DNA of 64,000 nucleotides from Uranotaenia lowii (GCF_029784155.1 NC_073693.1:137567988-137631987); one strand, 5' to 3'. Numbered from the stretch's first letter, positions 9,673-22,807 are shown. Notes: generated from the sequence alone by a model not told the origin. Numbers and translations are program-made.

Positions 9673-10944
9673 CACGTTCTTAGTCTAAGGGCTGTCCCAA
9701 CGGTAGATGCAAAACACGGTTTTCGACCACGCTAAAACAATCCGGCTGGCACCGGTGGCGTAAATCGCTGTTTTAGCACAGTTATCGATTTCAAAATTCC
9801 CAACAGTTATACGCCTTTGTTCCAAATTCATGCAAATTTGGAACAGGATTTCAAAATATACGACAGACCGATTTAGTTTACGGTGAGAAAATTTTAGCCA
9901 ACAATGATTTTTTTCACACATGTTTGGGTAACATTGGGTGTGATAATAGTTTCTTTTTGAGATATTATTTGAATGTTTTTTTCGCTTCAACCAGCCTATA
10001 CGTAACATAAATTGAGAATAGATGTTAATAAAAACCATATCAAGTATAAATAATAGATGTCACATTATTCTCGATTTAATATAATTAAATAAAAAGCTTT
10101 TCATTTGGGCTCGACGAATTAGTGAATCCAGTCAGCGTTCTAAAATTTGAAAAAAAAACGAAAAGAAAATTTCAATACTTTTTCGATGAGGTAAATTAAA
10201 TATTTAATTGTTTATGTTTATTGTTTGTTCTATAATTTTTGTTTTATTTGAGATATTGAGAGATTTTTAGTTTTGTATAGATTGCTCGGAGATTTCGTCA
10301 ATAGCAGCATATTTTTCTGTATCCATATTTAAATTTACAAAGTGAAACAAGTTTTTGTCAAACAAAAATGTCGATAAATCAAAGGAAAATTTCCTTTGAC
10401 TTTGGGATAAACATTTCTCATTTCCTTTATCAATGTCAGCAATAACTTGAAAAAAAATTGCTTTTTCATTTCATTTTAACAAAACCTTATTCCATTGATT
10501 CAAAGCAATTTGATTGAATTAATTGAAGAATTGTTTCAATTGAGCTTTTTTCCTCGTTGTGTAGTCATTTTTGCTTTTAAATAAATGTTATCCTGGTAGA
10601 ATAGTTGAAATCATTGTTCTGTCAAAAAGAATATTCGTAGAATTAATTTTAAGACAATTAACCGTGAAACTCAAAACTTATGTAATTTTTCTAATAAAAT
10701 GGGTTTTTTCTTCTCAATTATTGAGTGTCTGCAATGAAAGTGTTTCCGTTTTAAATTTGCTCCTACACCGGTGGGGAGTGGGTGTTTTAGCCGATTCAAA
10801 AATTTCAAATTGTGCTTAAACTGGTATACTTAAAACCAATATTTACGCCTGAACCGTTGCAGGTGCTCTAAGAGCTAAGATTTTCCCAACTACAAAAAGA
10901 TTCTAAGTGTTTTCCTTTGAAAAAGTCTTAGAATATTTTCTCTG
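9673..10944. other. AT-rich DNA without gene
   Basis: Lies inside the TIR-bounded region. No transposase or other protein domain; the 117-codon reverse-strand frame at 9685-10038 shows no recognisable family. Confidence 0.45.
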
Positions 10945-11063
10945 ATAAACCGTGTTAATTCGAAAATCCACGTAAAAAAACCGCGTTAATTCGAAAATCC
11001 GCGTAAAAAAAGCCGCGTAAAAAAATACCGTGTAAAAAAAAAACACGTAAAAAAACCTCAGTA

Positions 11064-13162
11064 TACCGTGAATAAAATTAAACAATCTTAATGCATCAAA
11101 AATTCCATAAGCAATTATAAAATCGATTTTTTTTTTCTAAAACTATGATCCCATTTTTTAAACTATTCAAACAATTGAAAACTATTCAAAAAAAAACAAT
11201 ATCGAGTTTTATTAAAAATTGTATAGTTAGAGGTCACTAAGTTATTTCCGTTGACGAACCTTTTTTCTCAACATGCAGTAGATGTTTAAGGAAAAAAAAG
11301 AGCACGATTTTCTTATTTGAATTCATAAGCAGGGCATAATCCCACAATTTAAACAACCCGAAAGAAGGTGTTCTAAAAAATCGATTATTCAAAAGTTCAA
11401 ATAAAATTTAGCTTCTTCCGCAAAGCGGTTTATTTCCTTCAGGAAAGCATGAATGAAATCTGTTTTCCCGACAGATAGCTGTGTAAATATCTATTATCCA
11501 CAGCAGAAAGCCGAACCGAAATTGAAATGCACCGTACCGTGTCCAAGCTATTCCGTGCTAGCGATATATGGCACACTCAAAGATGATGACGATACGGACT
11601 GAACTGGAAGTGACCGCATAACATCGGAGGATCCATACTGGGCCCAGTATGCATGCAATGCATAAATACGGGCTAGTAGGTATCCTCATTCCTGAGTTGA
11701 ACTATTTGTTTTGCCATAGTGTGGTGCTCCGAGCCATGGCAACAACAGGTGGCCGCAACGTGAGATATCTTTCGCGAGCTCATCATTTTGAGCGCGAAGT
11801 GGTCATGCCCTGGTCCCCTCATTCAGTGGACTGAGTCAATTTTCTGGTGTTCGGTAAAAAATTAGCGTTGACAATATTTCAGGTCAGAGTGTCCAGAGAA
11901 GTTTTTGAATGAAAGTGTTTTGTTTAGAAATTAATAAGTTAGAATAGTCAAAGTGATGTTTAATTTTCAGTATATTTTTTTAAATTGATCCCATCTACCT
12001 GAGCGGCTCTGCGCCCGGCTGAGCAGCGTACTTGAAGTGTAAACTTATTTATGAGATCTGGTGAATTTCCGTTTTGTTTGCTACTCTGCCACTTCGGGCT
12101 AATCTTACAAATCTGCGGCCTTTCCGGTGCATTTCTTTTGACGTCAACGTCAACGGGGGACTCACCTGTTGACTCATGGTGGGTCCGATTTGGTGTGACA
12201 TCTCGAATCAGAAAGCTGAATGGCCAAGCCCTCGTTCATGCCATGGCTTTGACCAACAACGACAAAAATGTACTAATGAATGGGCTAATGTGCGGTAACT
12301 TATTGGAGATTCCTTCGGTGTGAAAGAGCACGCTTTCACTGATGGAGATTGTCGTCGTCTGCATAGGGTAAGTCGCCCTATCGTTGGCAATCTTCAAACT
12401 ATAAGCAAACTCTACCGGAAACTTTCCAAACACCTAACCCCCCACCCTAAATGGGTTTATTTGAGGGCGGCATTTCCCACGCAATTTAAACCGTTGATTA
12501 ACTACGGCTGTTTGTTGCATAGAGAGTTAACAAAAACAGCTGGGTGATGGTTTTTTTTCTCGTCGAGCATGGTCTTCCCTCCCCCCATTCAATTGATGAT
12601 CTAACATCTTTGTTCGATACCTTTTTTTCTACTCAAGTGTGTTTCATTGATGAAAATTGATTTCCGAATAATTACCGTTTGAAGTGAGATGAGTTGAGGT
12701 TAGGTGAGGTATTTCCTATCTATCCGTTGATTTACCTGTGGAAGAGAGAAAAAACAGAAGGTTGAGTTTTAATTGAAAGCTATTCATTCGGACAGGTGGC
12801 TTGATAATTCTGTTAGAAATGGGTCTGCAATTTAGGGATAACGGAACGCTCAATAGATTATTGAATAGCTTATTGAAGAAAAACCCATTGAATTCAAATA
12901 TTCATAAAAACATGTTCTTATGTTAACTTGATGCATTTTGTTTTATTGAGTTTTCAAATTTTTTTTATAAAGGCGTTTATCAAAATATCCAGAAGTGTGT
13001 TAAGATAAACTTTTCAATCCAAATGTCACCTTCATTTCTTAACATAAGCGTATTGTTCCATAGGTTGTTGAACGATGTAAACTTTACATGCGTTCAACTT
13101 TCCAAAATTATTGTATTTGCTTAATTTTCAAGAGTCCTCAAATTGCATCGGTGTGGGACTTA
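11064..13162. other. Balanced-composition island, no confident gene
   Basis: About 11450-12550 is less AT-rich than its surroundings and has few repeats. The longest forward frame (12051-12323, 90 codons) begins with a hydrophobic stretch (FCLLLCHFGLILQICGL), which could imitate a signal peptide, but has no recognisable domain. An AGGGTAAGT donor-like site lies at 12366-12374. This may be host intergenic or intronic sequence. 12570-13160 is AT-rich and featureless. Confidence 0.35.
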
Positions 13163-14428
13163 AAGGGTGATACGGTCAAAATTTGGTCAAGGGAAAACGC
13201 GTGTAAATCGGTGAAATCGTTTATTTAAAAAATCAAATTAAATTTCTTTTTCAAGTTTAATAAGTACCTATAAAATTCAGGAAAAATATTCAGTTAGGCT
13301 TCCGCTTTTCCAAATCCGAATTGCCGGGCCTTACGCTTAACCCCTGCCATAAGATTTTGTACAGCCACCTTGTCCACCTTCTTCGCCGCAGAAAGCCAGT
13401 TTGCCTTGAACTGCTGCTCGACCTTGGCAGTTTTTTTGGTCTTCTTTAGGTTCCGCTTGACAATAGCCCAGTATTTCTCAATTGGGCGTAGTTCTGGTGT
13501 GTTGGGAGGGTTCTTGTCCTTGGGAACCACCTGCACGTTGTTGGCGGCGTACCTTTTTACCGTAATGGCAAGATTCCAAATCCGGCCAAAACAGTACGGA
13601 ACAACCGTGTTTCTTCAGGAAAGGCAGCAGACGTTTATTCAAACATTCTTTCACGTGAATTTCTTGTTTGACAGTCCCGGAAGCTATGAAAATGCTGCTT
13701 TTCAAGCCACAGGTACAGATTGCTTGCCAAACCAGGTATTTCTTCGCGAACTTTGACAGTTTCATGTGCTTGAAAATATCTGCTACCCTTCCCCTTCCTT
13801 ATGCCGTATTAAACTCCTGTCCCGGAAGCTGCTTTTAGTCGGCTTTGACGTAGGTTTCGTCGTCCATTACCACGCAGTCAAACTTCGTCAGCATCGTCGT
13901 CGCGCTTTGGCCGTCGTATTTTGATTATCATCGCGATTTGGAGTCACTACCTTCTTGTAAGTCGATAGTCCGGCTCGTTTTTTGGCTCGATGCACGGTTG
14001 TGGACGATACACCCAGCTTATTTGCGGCATCTCGGGGAGAGAGCTTGAAACTACCCGCAACTCTCTTTGTCGTCTCAGCGGCTTCCGGTTTTCGATTTCC
14101 CCCCGATCTTGACTTCCTGGCTGTCGACAGACGTTCCCCAAACAAATAAATTACATTTGTAACGGTTGATTTGGCAACTTTTAGCGATTTTGCTAGCTTT
14201 GTGTGCGAGTAGCTCGGATTTTCGGGATGCGCAAGCAAAATTTTGATACGCTGCTCTTCTTCCTTGGACGGCATTTTGACAACTGAAGAGTGAATTCAAA
14301 AATCAAAATAGGAGCAACATTCTACACACACACACACCTTCAAAATGAGGGGTGTTCAGGTTTTTAAATGCAAAATTGAAAGAAATACTTCAAGTTGATA
14401 TTGACCAAATTTTGACCGTATCACCCTT
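13163..14428 (-). mobile_element. ITmD37E-type Tc1/mariner transposon, copy 1
   Basis: 1266-bp element with inverted ends starting AAGGGTGATACGGTCAAAA (the match runs on into TTTGGTCAA). It is flanked by TA on both sides (13161-13162 and 14429-14430), the target duplication of the Tc1/mariner superfamily. It carries a frame-broken transposase on the - strand. A close relative with the same ends lies at 29781-31083, in the opposite orientation. Confidence 0.9.
13294..14274 (-). pseudogene. ITmD37E transposase, frame-broken
   Basis: DDE-type transposase that would cut and paste the element by binding its inverted ends. Translation from the ATG at 14274 gives MPSKEEEQRIKILLAHPENP, then two helix-turn-helix regions (KLAKSLKVAKSTVTNV and AANKLGVSSTTVHRAKKRAG). 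The reading frame is lost at about 13890 near TAKARRRC, just before the first catalytic Asp, which survives as the MDDETYVKA block at about 13870. The second Asp (FWPDLESCHYGK) and the Glu (PELRPIEKYW) are in other frames near 13580 and 13490. In the family these lie 37 residues apart. A stop also truncates the C-terminus compared with copy 2. Certainly inactive. Confidence 0.9.
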
Positions 14429-14430
14429 TA

Positions 14431-15350
14431 AGCACCTTTATAATCAATATAACAGATATACTTTAACCGATATAGTTACACCACTTAACGAGAAAACGGA
14501 GACACGAATAGCGCTATCTGGCGACAGAAAAGGAAGAATTACACAGTGATTTTTGTCGAAGCTTTGATCAGAGATGCCAGGTGTCCTGATTTTTCAGGAT
14601 TTGTACTGATTTTTGAAGACCGTTTTGTAAAACTCACGAATCGTCATGATTTTTGAAAAAATGTTCTTTAAAATGTCCTGAATTGTCCTGTCATTGTCCT
14701 GTCAAATGTCCTGAATTGTCAAGAAACTATCCCAATGAGGATGGAAATTGTAATTCAGTTATTAGAACATTGAACAAATCTAAAATTTAAATGAAGTTCC
14801 AGCCTAGATTTTAGATTGAAAACGATGCACGAAAACGGAACATCGGTTTTGTTCTAAAATTACATCTTTGTTACATTGAGGCGTGTAAATTTAGACCGAA
14901 GACGATGCACGAAAACGTGGACCAGCTTATTGTCGTGTAAAAATTTTATATTTTACATTCATGATATTTGCAATTTTTATGGAATATTTAGAAATTATGA
15001 GTGTTATGAAAAGAAAAATACACTGTATTTAACATTTATTTTCAAAACCAAAAAAGAAACATCGATAAGGAAAAAGGACTCGTTGATATTTTCACCGCTC
15101 AGCTTCACTGGGGGACGAAAGGGAATTCTGTTCCGGACAGTCATAGTCCGGATCCACAGGTCACTGCCGGGTCAGGATGGGTTTTTACTCACTCGGATTG
15201 TTCAGGTACATTCCTCTCCAGGCAATCATATTCCGGATCCCTGCCACTGCAAAATCTTCGGTCGCTGTAATCGAGAAAGAACTAATTAGTTTCAATAACA
15301 TCATTCGTTTGTTTTTCATTTCAGAAACCTACCACTTTGAGGAAACTATA
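14431..15350. other. Repeat-derived DNA, no gene
   Basis: 14575-14715 repeats CCTGATTTTT/TCCTGAATTG motifs after a GATGCCAGGTGTCC start. It resembles the GTTGCCA-type repeats elsewhere in the window but in a different family. The 137-codon frame at 14876-15289 has no recognisable domain. Confidence 0.4.
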
Positions 15351-17206
15351 CACCCAAAATAATTTAGAAATTATTTTGATGAGATTTTTCACGTAAACTG
15401 AAATTTTGTTGCATCATATCGATTCTACGTGAATCTAGTAACCAGATTTTTTCAAGTGCGCCCTGGTAGTAACACCTATACTTCCACATAATTGCATCTT
15501 GAATTTCACGTAAAATCTAAGTGGTTGACTTAAATCGGATTTTTTTCCTCAAATTCATATAAGAAAATGTCAGTTTGCTGGCTTTGTTCGTTCTAGGGAA
15601 AAATGTTTGAGTAAGTTAGATTTTTTTTTTCTCGCTAGGACTATAACGAAAACCGTGACTTCTGTCAATTGCCTTAGGATTATTTGGAAGGTGAGTAATT
15701 GTCACATTTGGACAGTGAAATTTAAATTCCTTACCAAATAAATTCTTTTTTTTAGGCCACGGAAGATCCTTTTACGGAAGGCGTTCCATCCAAGAGGCCG
15801 TCGAGATCCGGATTAAAGCTTAGTTCTTTTAGAAATGGGACAGTTACGAATGCCTGTATCTCAAAAACTATTCGTTTGAACGAAATAGTTTCTATGAAGA
15901 AAATGAAGGTAATGTTATGATCTTTCATGAAAAAATTTGAAAAAAAATATTTACTGTTTTTTGTTAAGGAAATTTCTACTTTATTTTTGGTATCTCCCAT
16001 TGGCCGGCGCACACTTTTCTCAGTCATGGTATTGATCAGTTTCTTCAACTTATACTTCGTAAAATCTATATTTTAGGTGGCTTCACCTTCCTTCTTCAAT
16101 TTCTGATACTTTTCGGTCCAATACTTCTCTTTTAAAAGAAACTGGAAGCATTTCAGTGAATATACAGTTGTTTCGAAATGAACAAATTTGATTATTTTTG
16201 ATCACATTTTTTAACGTTTTTTTTTTGTACCGGTTTAACAGCTTAAGAGCTTTGGAACTATCAAAAAATGGTTGTTTGAGGTTGGGTTTCAATGAGTCAT
16301 CACTAGGCAACACTTTCAGCTTATCGGAGAAAATTGTTTTGGACATTTCAGCGATCTACCCTTAGTTTTTCGTTTATTGAAAATTAAAAAGGCTGGTATG
16401 AGACTTGACTTCCTTGATGACCCTTAACCGTTGTTGCCGATCATGTGCTTCACTCCAATACTTGATTTGAACTTTGTGGACATTATTGACAGTGTTTGCA
16501 TACTTATCCACCACAAAAACTCAGTAATTCTTTGAATAATCAACGGTTTTGTCAGCTATCAATTTGATAATGACGAATTTTAAAGGAAACTGTGCAAAAT
16601 TATTTTTTTCTTTTTCTCTTGCATCGTACATATCTCAAAAACGAGTAAATTTTAAATTTTGAAAAAAATAGGTCGAATAGTACTTTTTACAGGCAACAAA
16701 ATGCTGTCAAAATTTTTAATATCCAATAACTAGTTAACGAGCTATTAGCAAATGAAAGTGTCCCATTTCTAAAAGAACTAAGCTTTAGGTAAAAACCTTA
16801 CATGAAAATACGATCGGCGATACTAATGAATTTTAATATATGTTTATTTTTGCAAGATTTCACAAACTAAGCTGCCAATCAGGAATTTAAGGAGGTTTTC
16901 AATGCGCATTATAACAAAAATAAATATAAAAATGAAATCGAACAAAACATTTAATTATTTTGAGTAAATTACTAAATCAAATTTATTTCTAATTCAGCTA
17001 GATTTAATCTTAAATAATAATAAGATTCATAAACACATTGCGTTGAGTTCACTAAAATTTCACGTAAAGTGTAAAGGAACTTCATGAGGCACAAATTCCT
17101 ATTAGGGTGTATTCACGTGTTTATTTTATAGCATCTACGTGAAAATCAATTGGATAAAAATTATGTAGTTTTTTACGTATTTGCGACGTGCAAATTATTT
17201 TGGGTG
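15351..17206. mobile_element. TIR element, CACCCAAAATAATTT ends
   Basis: Both ends read CACCCAAAATAATTT inward and are flanked by TA (15349-15350 and 17207-17208). Inside each end, CACGTA/TACGTG-rich sequence continues the weak symmetry. The 1.86-kb interior has no transposase and holds another complete TIR element (15816-16785). TA duplication fits a Tc1/mariner-mobilised MITE. Confidence 0.65.
15816..16785. mobile_element. Nested TIR element, AAGCTTAGTTCTTTTAG ends
   Basis: Ends read AAGCTTAGTTCTTTTAGAAA and continue ATGGGACA in both arms (27 bp identical by eye), with TA on each side (15814-15815, 16786-16787). It lies inside the element at 15351-17206, so it moved there later. Partial relatives occur at about 29430-29640, about 31640-32912 (interrupted) and about 47070-47651. 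No transposase frame is convincing. Confidence 0.65.
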
Positions 17207-18157
17207 TAGAGATGCAGGAGCTGCGTCTTGAAACGAAAGATACTCGGTTTCCACCTAATGATTCAACCGGCAAATGGCACAGACAAACAATGTCATTCAG
17301 TTTTAAATCAAACAGATATATTTTTACACTGTTTGTGGTTAAATTTCAATGACCGCTTAATTTTTACATCATGGAATGTAAAATTATAGCAAAACTAATT
17401 ATTTCTGTTCGCTTTTTAAAAAAGATTCAAATTACTCCAAAGAAGTGGAAAATTACATCTTTTTTTTATTACACTTGTAAAGATTTAGATCACTCTTGTT
17501 TTATATTCCGAATACTTTTAAAAAATTTTTTTGTTGTGTAGGGATCTTCTGATAAATAAATCAAATCCGGTTTTTGACAATACCAGCTGTCACCTCTGTT
17601 GAACAATCGCAACCGAGAATTTGCGTAAAAGGCATGTTCATCTTACTGCAAACATGAATTTACAAAAGGTATTTTTAGCTCCTTTTTGTATTATTTTTCG
17701 GTCCAACCTGATAGCCAAGATTCCAAAAACGTTTGAATTGTTTATTGATTCGATTCTATCCTATATAAGAAAGTTGTAAGTATTTATTAAAAGTAGGGGA
17801 AATAAGGGCATAATGGCTACCTTAAGGAGAACGCTTTTTCACCATAGAAAACAGCTGCAATAAGTGAGTTACATCATTGTTTCGTGTGCAGACACTAAAA
17901 AAGTCTGTTTCCTAACTAGCTGAAACTTAAAAAATAAGATGAAAATATTTAAAAATGCATTTTAAAATTTTGTTGCCGAACACGGAAAAAAGACGACAGT
18001 TGTTCCAATTATTTCAGCTGTTTATATTTATCATCAAAGTGTAGATGATTTATTAGAATTCAATTATAAATAAAATAGATTCAACTATTATTTACTGCTG
18101 ATTGATCTTATGTAGTCAGCTGTAAATATTCTAGATCCAACTATCCATACCATTAGT
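17207..18157. other. AT-rich DNA without gene
   Basis: No open frame longer than chance and no repeat border recognised. Confidence 0.45.
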
Positions 18158-18715
18158 ATGATTGATTCAAATATAAATATGACAGATTCGACTACAATTG
18201 CCGGGTATCGGTTTGAAGTCGGTCTTCACATATGTTTCGTCATCCATGATGCAGAATTGAACTTTCGTAAGCATGTTGAGGTACAACTTCCTGGCACGAG
18301 TTTTGGCGGACTTGTTCTGCTTCTCGTCGCGATTAGGGGCCTTTTGTACCTTGAACGTTCGAAACCCAGCCTTAGTTTTGGTCTTCTGGACAAAACTTCA
18401 GCTTAGGTGCAGCTTCTTAGCCCCATTCCGAACAGAGGAGTTCGGGTTTCGGTTGAAGGCCCCAACTAAGCGGTTGTGATTTTTGGTGTTGTTCGGAATA
18501 CTTTTACCTTCACTTCTGGACTTCCGATCGGTGGTCAATCGTTCCTCGAACCGCTTAATCACTCGCGACACCGTGGAATTCACGATTCCCAACGAACGGT
18601 TAAGCGATCGAACGATGCGAGAAATCCTTGTTCTCGTGATTAATGCGGAAGATTTTATCACACGCAAACTATTCTTTCGATTCCATTTCCGCGAGTTTTG
18701 ATCACAGGACTTCAA
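18158..18715 (-). pseudogene. Mariner-like transposase N-terminal relic (second family)
   Basis: On the reverse strand a frame from 18715 gives an N-terminal DNA-binding part (SLGIVNSTVSRVIKRFEERL, a helix-turn-helix), then NGAKKLHLS. After a break, in other frames, it reaches the first catalytic block MDDETYVKTDFKPIPG at about 18200-18248. The catalytic core beyond that is missing. The same protein family appears at 61607-62880, where the N-terminal part is missing, so the two relics complement each other. It is distinct from the ITmD37E copies, whose N-terminus starts MPSKEEE. Confidence 0.8.
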
Positions 18716-21460
18716 AACTTGCAGGATGTAAACAATGCACTATGAACTAAATACACCCAAATTTTCATTAAATTCTATCCACCGTTTAAAATGTTAGAAC
18801 AATTTCGTAGTGTGGCAATTTCATCATGGACACCCAAAAATGAAAAAAAGTTCTTGAAGTATTAATTTCTGCTCTCGATCAATCAATGGTAGTATGAAAT
18901 TTCTGCTAAAAAACCCGGCAACATCTCCAAATATATTTTCGAATAATATTTTTTCATTTGATGTCAATGTCCATGATTTTGAGCAAACACCTCGCCACTT
19001 GTATTATCGTCACGGAATTGTTGTCCGACAATGTCCGCATTTTGGGCACACTTTCCCATCGTGTGGTTTTATATCCGTCCTCGTCATCGTCAAGGTATGC
19101 GACTAAGCAACAATTTAACTGCAGCATCCGATGACAATCGACAAAACAATGAGTAAGCAACTGAGAAATCAACAACCCGATGCAATGGAATGGAGATGTC
19201 GTGATGAAGTTGCTATTTTGTTGTTCGTCTTGAACATTACACCGAGCGCATGAATCGGCGGACACAAACGGAAGCTTGACCGGAGTCCGGTTTTGTACTT
19301 TTCTGAAACGCGGTAATAAATTAATTAGGCAGCTAAACGATTGCTCTTCGTCACTTCGCTCACAACTCAACACAACAATGACACACAGAAAAGAGGATGA
19401 TGATGGCTTTGAGATGACTGATGAAGCGACGACATTATTCGATGGGAAAAAAATCGGTAAAACGCGTCTAGCCGAGGAGGATCGTCAATCAGTTGACGAG
19501 AGTTTTGCAAAACTTTCTCCGAATGTCACCGGAGAAAACAACTATTAAAATCTCACTTTCAACAATCAATCAGTGCACGCAAAAAAGGAAAAATGGTTTT
19601 TTTGCTTTTAGTTTAGATAGAATTCAAATTTTATGAAAAAACACGAAACTCTACTTGACATCCGTGCTACGCAAACGCTACTTCCCTTAACTAGAAACAC
19701 GCGCAAGGCCCATAAAACCACCTCCAGGAGAATTTGAACCTCGATCCTAGCGCCATTTTTGTGAGGAAAATAACAATTGAGGCACCCTGCAAACCTTGGT
19801 CACCAATTGTCGAAAGCCAGGTTACTTCGAAGCTCACATACATACATATTTATTAGCCGGGTACCTTCCGTAGGCTTTTGACCGCGCCTAGCCCAAAGGT
19901 CTGGCTGGAGAACCGCATTTTCTTGGCCCCAATCTGTTTCTGGCAAAGTGTCTGTGCTGAGCGATTCTGAATTATATACTGCCTGCTTCTTCAAGGGTCG
20001 TATTTTATTTCGCGTGGAAAACGATCCGTGGGGCTGTTATCTGGATGTTTTAACTTCTCCAGTACTTTCGAGAGCCTGCACAGAGGCGCCACAGAGGGTG
20101 GATCAGGATCTCAAGCCTAGTCGAATAGGTCTTATTCTATCAGTAAAATTAATATACGGTGGATTGTTCCTTTTTTAGTATAAAACCGGACTTGCCCGGA
20201 TATTTGACACAAAATTAGCGAGATTGACATTTGAAGGAATACTCCTAAGTTTTCTGAAATTGAAACATATCCGTCGAAATTTTCAACAAATGCATACTCT
20301 TCAACTTGTTTAAAATTGGATACACCTCTGTTGGCTCCAATTCGACTCATGGCCAAATTACTGCCATTCTACGCTCTCCGGAAGGATAGTTTCCATTCGT
20401 GGAATCGTGCCATGACCGGGGCCTAAGGAGGGGGAGAGCCGAAGGATAATATGACCAATTATGGCTCCCGCTTCAACTGGTGGCCCTGGCCTGACTTGGC
20501 CCGACTCTAACTGCATATGTACCCAGCACCCCCGTAAAGACTCCAACGAGAGAGACTGGGCCACTTGTGCCCCAATCTTCTGGAACGATTCCCAGTAATA
20601 AAACCGCCCCGTATGGAGGAGACTTCAAGTCCACGACCATCGGGGATCACGAATTTATTAGCATTCAATTGATGCAAATGTGTTGCGCACTCCAAAAGGA
20701 CCCGAGCATCCAGAAGAGGAAATCCGAAGAAAGGTTTAGAAGAGGGTTAGGGCACTCCCAATTCAATTTGATCTCGAAGCGCATAACTGATTCGCATAAG
20801 TGAAGTCATAAAACGGAACGGAATGGGAATGCGCTATTGGAAATTTTTATTTATTGGATCTGTCCCGGAATGATTAATATGTTTTCTCATGCAGATTCCT
20901 CTTTGCATCTACAAGGGAAATGGAAAGTTTCCGGATACCTACTTACTTTGTAGTGGGATTCCTGTGCAGTTTTACTTAATCTCGATTTCAATTTCAGTTT
21001 AAGACCTCTTCCTTTTCGAGATTCATGACACAAATTATGGAATGCGTGATCAGTTTACTCCACATTGCGATTAATAAATACTTCACTGGGGTAGTTCATG
21101 CTGTACTTATCGCTGTAGGCTCATTTCCTTAAATTGTAGTATTTTATAACTCTTTTATCATGAAACAACGTTCAATGATCTCCTTTTAAATATTTTAAAA
21201 TGACTTGTAAGTTAAAATTGACAGTTTTTTAGAAAACTGTAATAAGTAAACAAATTTTTTAAAAATCGTTTTAAAAAATTTCTAGTTTCAGTTGTAAAAA
21301 ATAACTGGCACCACTGTAGAAACCTCACGAAAGCACTGTTATAAAAGTGTTTTCTCAATGATTTTTTCAAACGGAGGCAGAATGGAATTTTAAATTAAGG
21401 GAAGAAAGTTACAATTTAATCTTTCAATACTATATTGTTTCACACTTAAAATCATTTGTT
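18716..21460. other. Balanced-composition island with one small gene-like frame
   Basis: 18900-20820 is less AT-rich and mostly not repetitive. Positions about 20185-20215 (CCGGACTTGCCCGGATATTTG-like) are a fragment of the hAT MITE family seen at 35083. The 139-codon reverse frame at 18954-19373 and the frames at 20358-20803 have no recognisable domain. The tail from 20850 to 21460 is AT-rich and featureless. Confidence 0.4.
19378..19548 (+). CDS. Small acidic hypothetical protein (uncertain)
   Basis: 56-codon frame from an ATG in a CACAACAATG context that resembles an insect start site. It reads MTHRKEDDDGFEMTDEATTL and ends ...SPNVTGENNY, rich in Asp, Glu, Lys and Thr. The frame is open farther upstream (to 19276), so the start is a choice based on context. 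No domain, membrane segment or neighbour supports a function. It could be an exon, a micro-gene or chance. Confidence 0.25.
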   Translation: MTHRKEDDDGFEMTDEATTLFDGKKIGKTRLAEEDRQSVDESFAKLSPNVTGENNY

Positions 21461-22807
21461 CCTAAGGTCGAATTCACAGTGGGCGCGAAGCGAAGTGCGA
21501 AGCGAATTTCTAATTCGCGCGAAAAACCGCTTCACATTGAAACACGTTGAAAAAAACAACGACCGGCCACAGTGCAAGCGAATTCTTGTGCGAAGACCCG
21601 GCTCGATCGCGCGAATTCATCTTGTTCATCCGGACATACACTGAAAATATTCTCTCGGATATTTTGTATCGCAAATGATTATTTATCAAAAAATCTTTTT
21701 CAAAAGTTTATTTATTCAATTATCATTGCCGTTTCTGTGTTGGTTATGAAAAATGCACGATTTTTTAGTACGGATTTTCGAAAAAAAACGCCTTTTTCAA
21801 TTGAAACAAATTGTAACTCGCAATAAACGACAGGTGGCATGAAAGCACCACAATATGTGTATAGGGTGAAGGGGCTGAACGGATAGAAGTTGGAATTAGT
21901 TGTCCGACGCCATCTTGAAATCCAATATGGCCCCTTCGACTCAACTTTAAAATGCTGGAAGTGACTGAAAAGCACATGAAACTCCCACAATATTGATTTT
22001 AGATGAAAGTGCTCAATAAGTAGAAGTCGAATTTGGCTGTCCGACGCCATCTTGAAATCAAAGATGGCGATTCCACTTAATTCAAAATGCAGTAAATAAC
22101 TGAAAATCGCATGATCCATTCATAATATAAGAAATGAGTAAAAGTGATCAAAAGTAGATGAAAAATGGCTGACAAAAGTTTATCAAAAATTTTGAGAAAA
22201 CTGCAAAAAATCACTGAAAGAAATAAACAAAAAATGAAGTAATATTGACAAAAATATAACCAAACTGTGGAAAAATATGAATAACTATAACTAAAATTTA
22301 AAATATGACAAAAATTGAGAAAAAAATATATGACAAAATTATAATCAAAATTTGACAATAAAATGAGCTGACAGAACTAATATAAGGACAAATATTTGAC
22401 AACAAATTTACAAAACTGACAAAATAATAATAAAAAATTTACAATAAAATCACAAAAATCTGACAAACCTATATAAAACTATAAAAAAAATTATTACATA
22501 GGTGGTAAAAATTTGTCAAAAATTTGACATAAAAATGAAAAAAAATATAGGCTAGAATATGACAAAGTTCTGAAAAAAAATATGACAAATTAATGACAAA
22601 AATCTGACAAAATTATGAAGAATGAGATAAAAATATAACAAAATACTTTCAAATATATGTAAGAAAAATGATAAAATGTTGACAAATACGACATTAAAAT
22701 TACAAAATTCTAACAAAAAAAATGACAAATCCGAACATATAATGATAAATATTTTACAAATATTTGGCAAATATGACGAAAAAATGTCAAAATCAAGACA
22801 AATCTAT

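Larger units (their letters stand above)
8156..11063. mobile_element. TIR element with ~30-bp arrays at both ends
   Basis: The left end reads CACTGAGGTTTTTTTTACGC after TA (8154-8155). The right end is its inverted counterpart, TACTGAGGTTTTTTTACGTG, followed by TA (11064-11065). Just inside each end lies an array of about 30-bp units of CCGCGTTAATTCGAAAATCCGCGTAAAAAAA type (about 8190-8410 and 10945-11050). The interior holds the 7-bp satellite blocks and AT-rich DNA, without a transposase. TA duplications fit Tc1/mariner-type integration. The two ends could instead belong to separate copies of this family. Confidence 0.45.

Noticed and set aside
8529..9735. Six overlapping frames with MSHVSGL heptads, suggesting a coiled coil
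   Set aside because: All three phases are open because the 7-bp unit has no stop triplet; not a selected frame.
12051..12323. 90-codon secreted protein
   Set aside because: The hydrophobic N-terminus could mimic a signal peptide, but there is no cleavage context, no domain and no further support.
14876..15289. 137-codon forward frame
   Set aside because: Low-complexity, Lys/Phe-rich, next to repeat-derived sequence, without any motif.
18954..19373. 139-codon reverse-strand frame
   Set aside because: No recognisable domain or splice context; it overlaps the opposite small frame and its composition gives no support.
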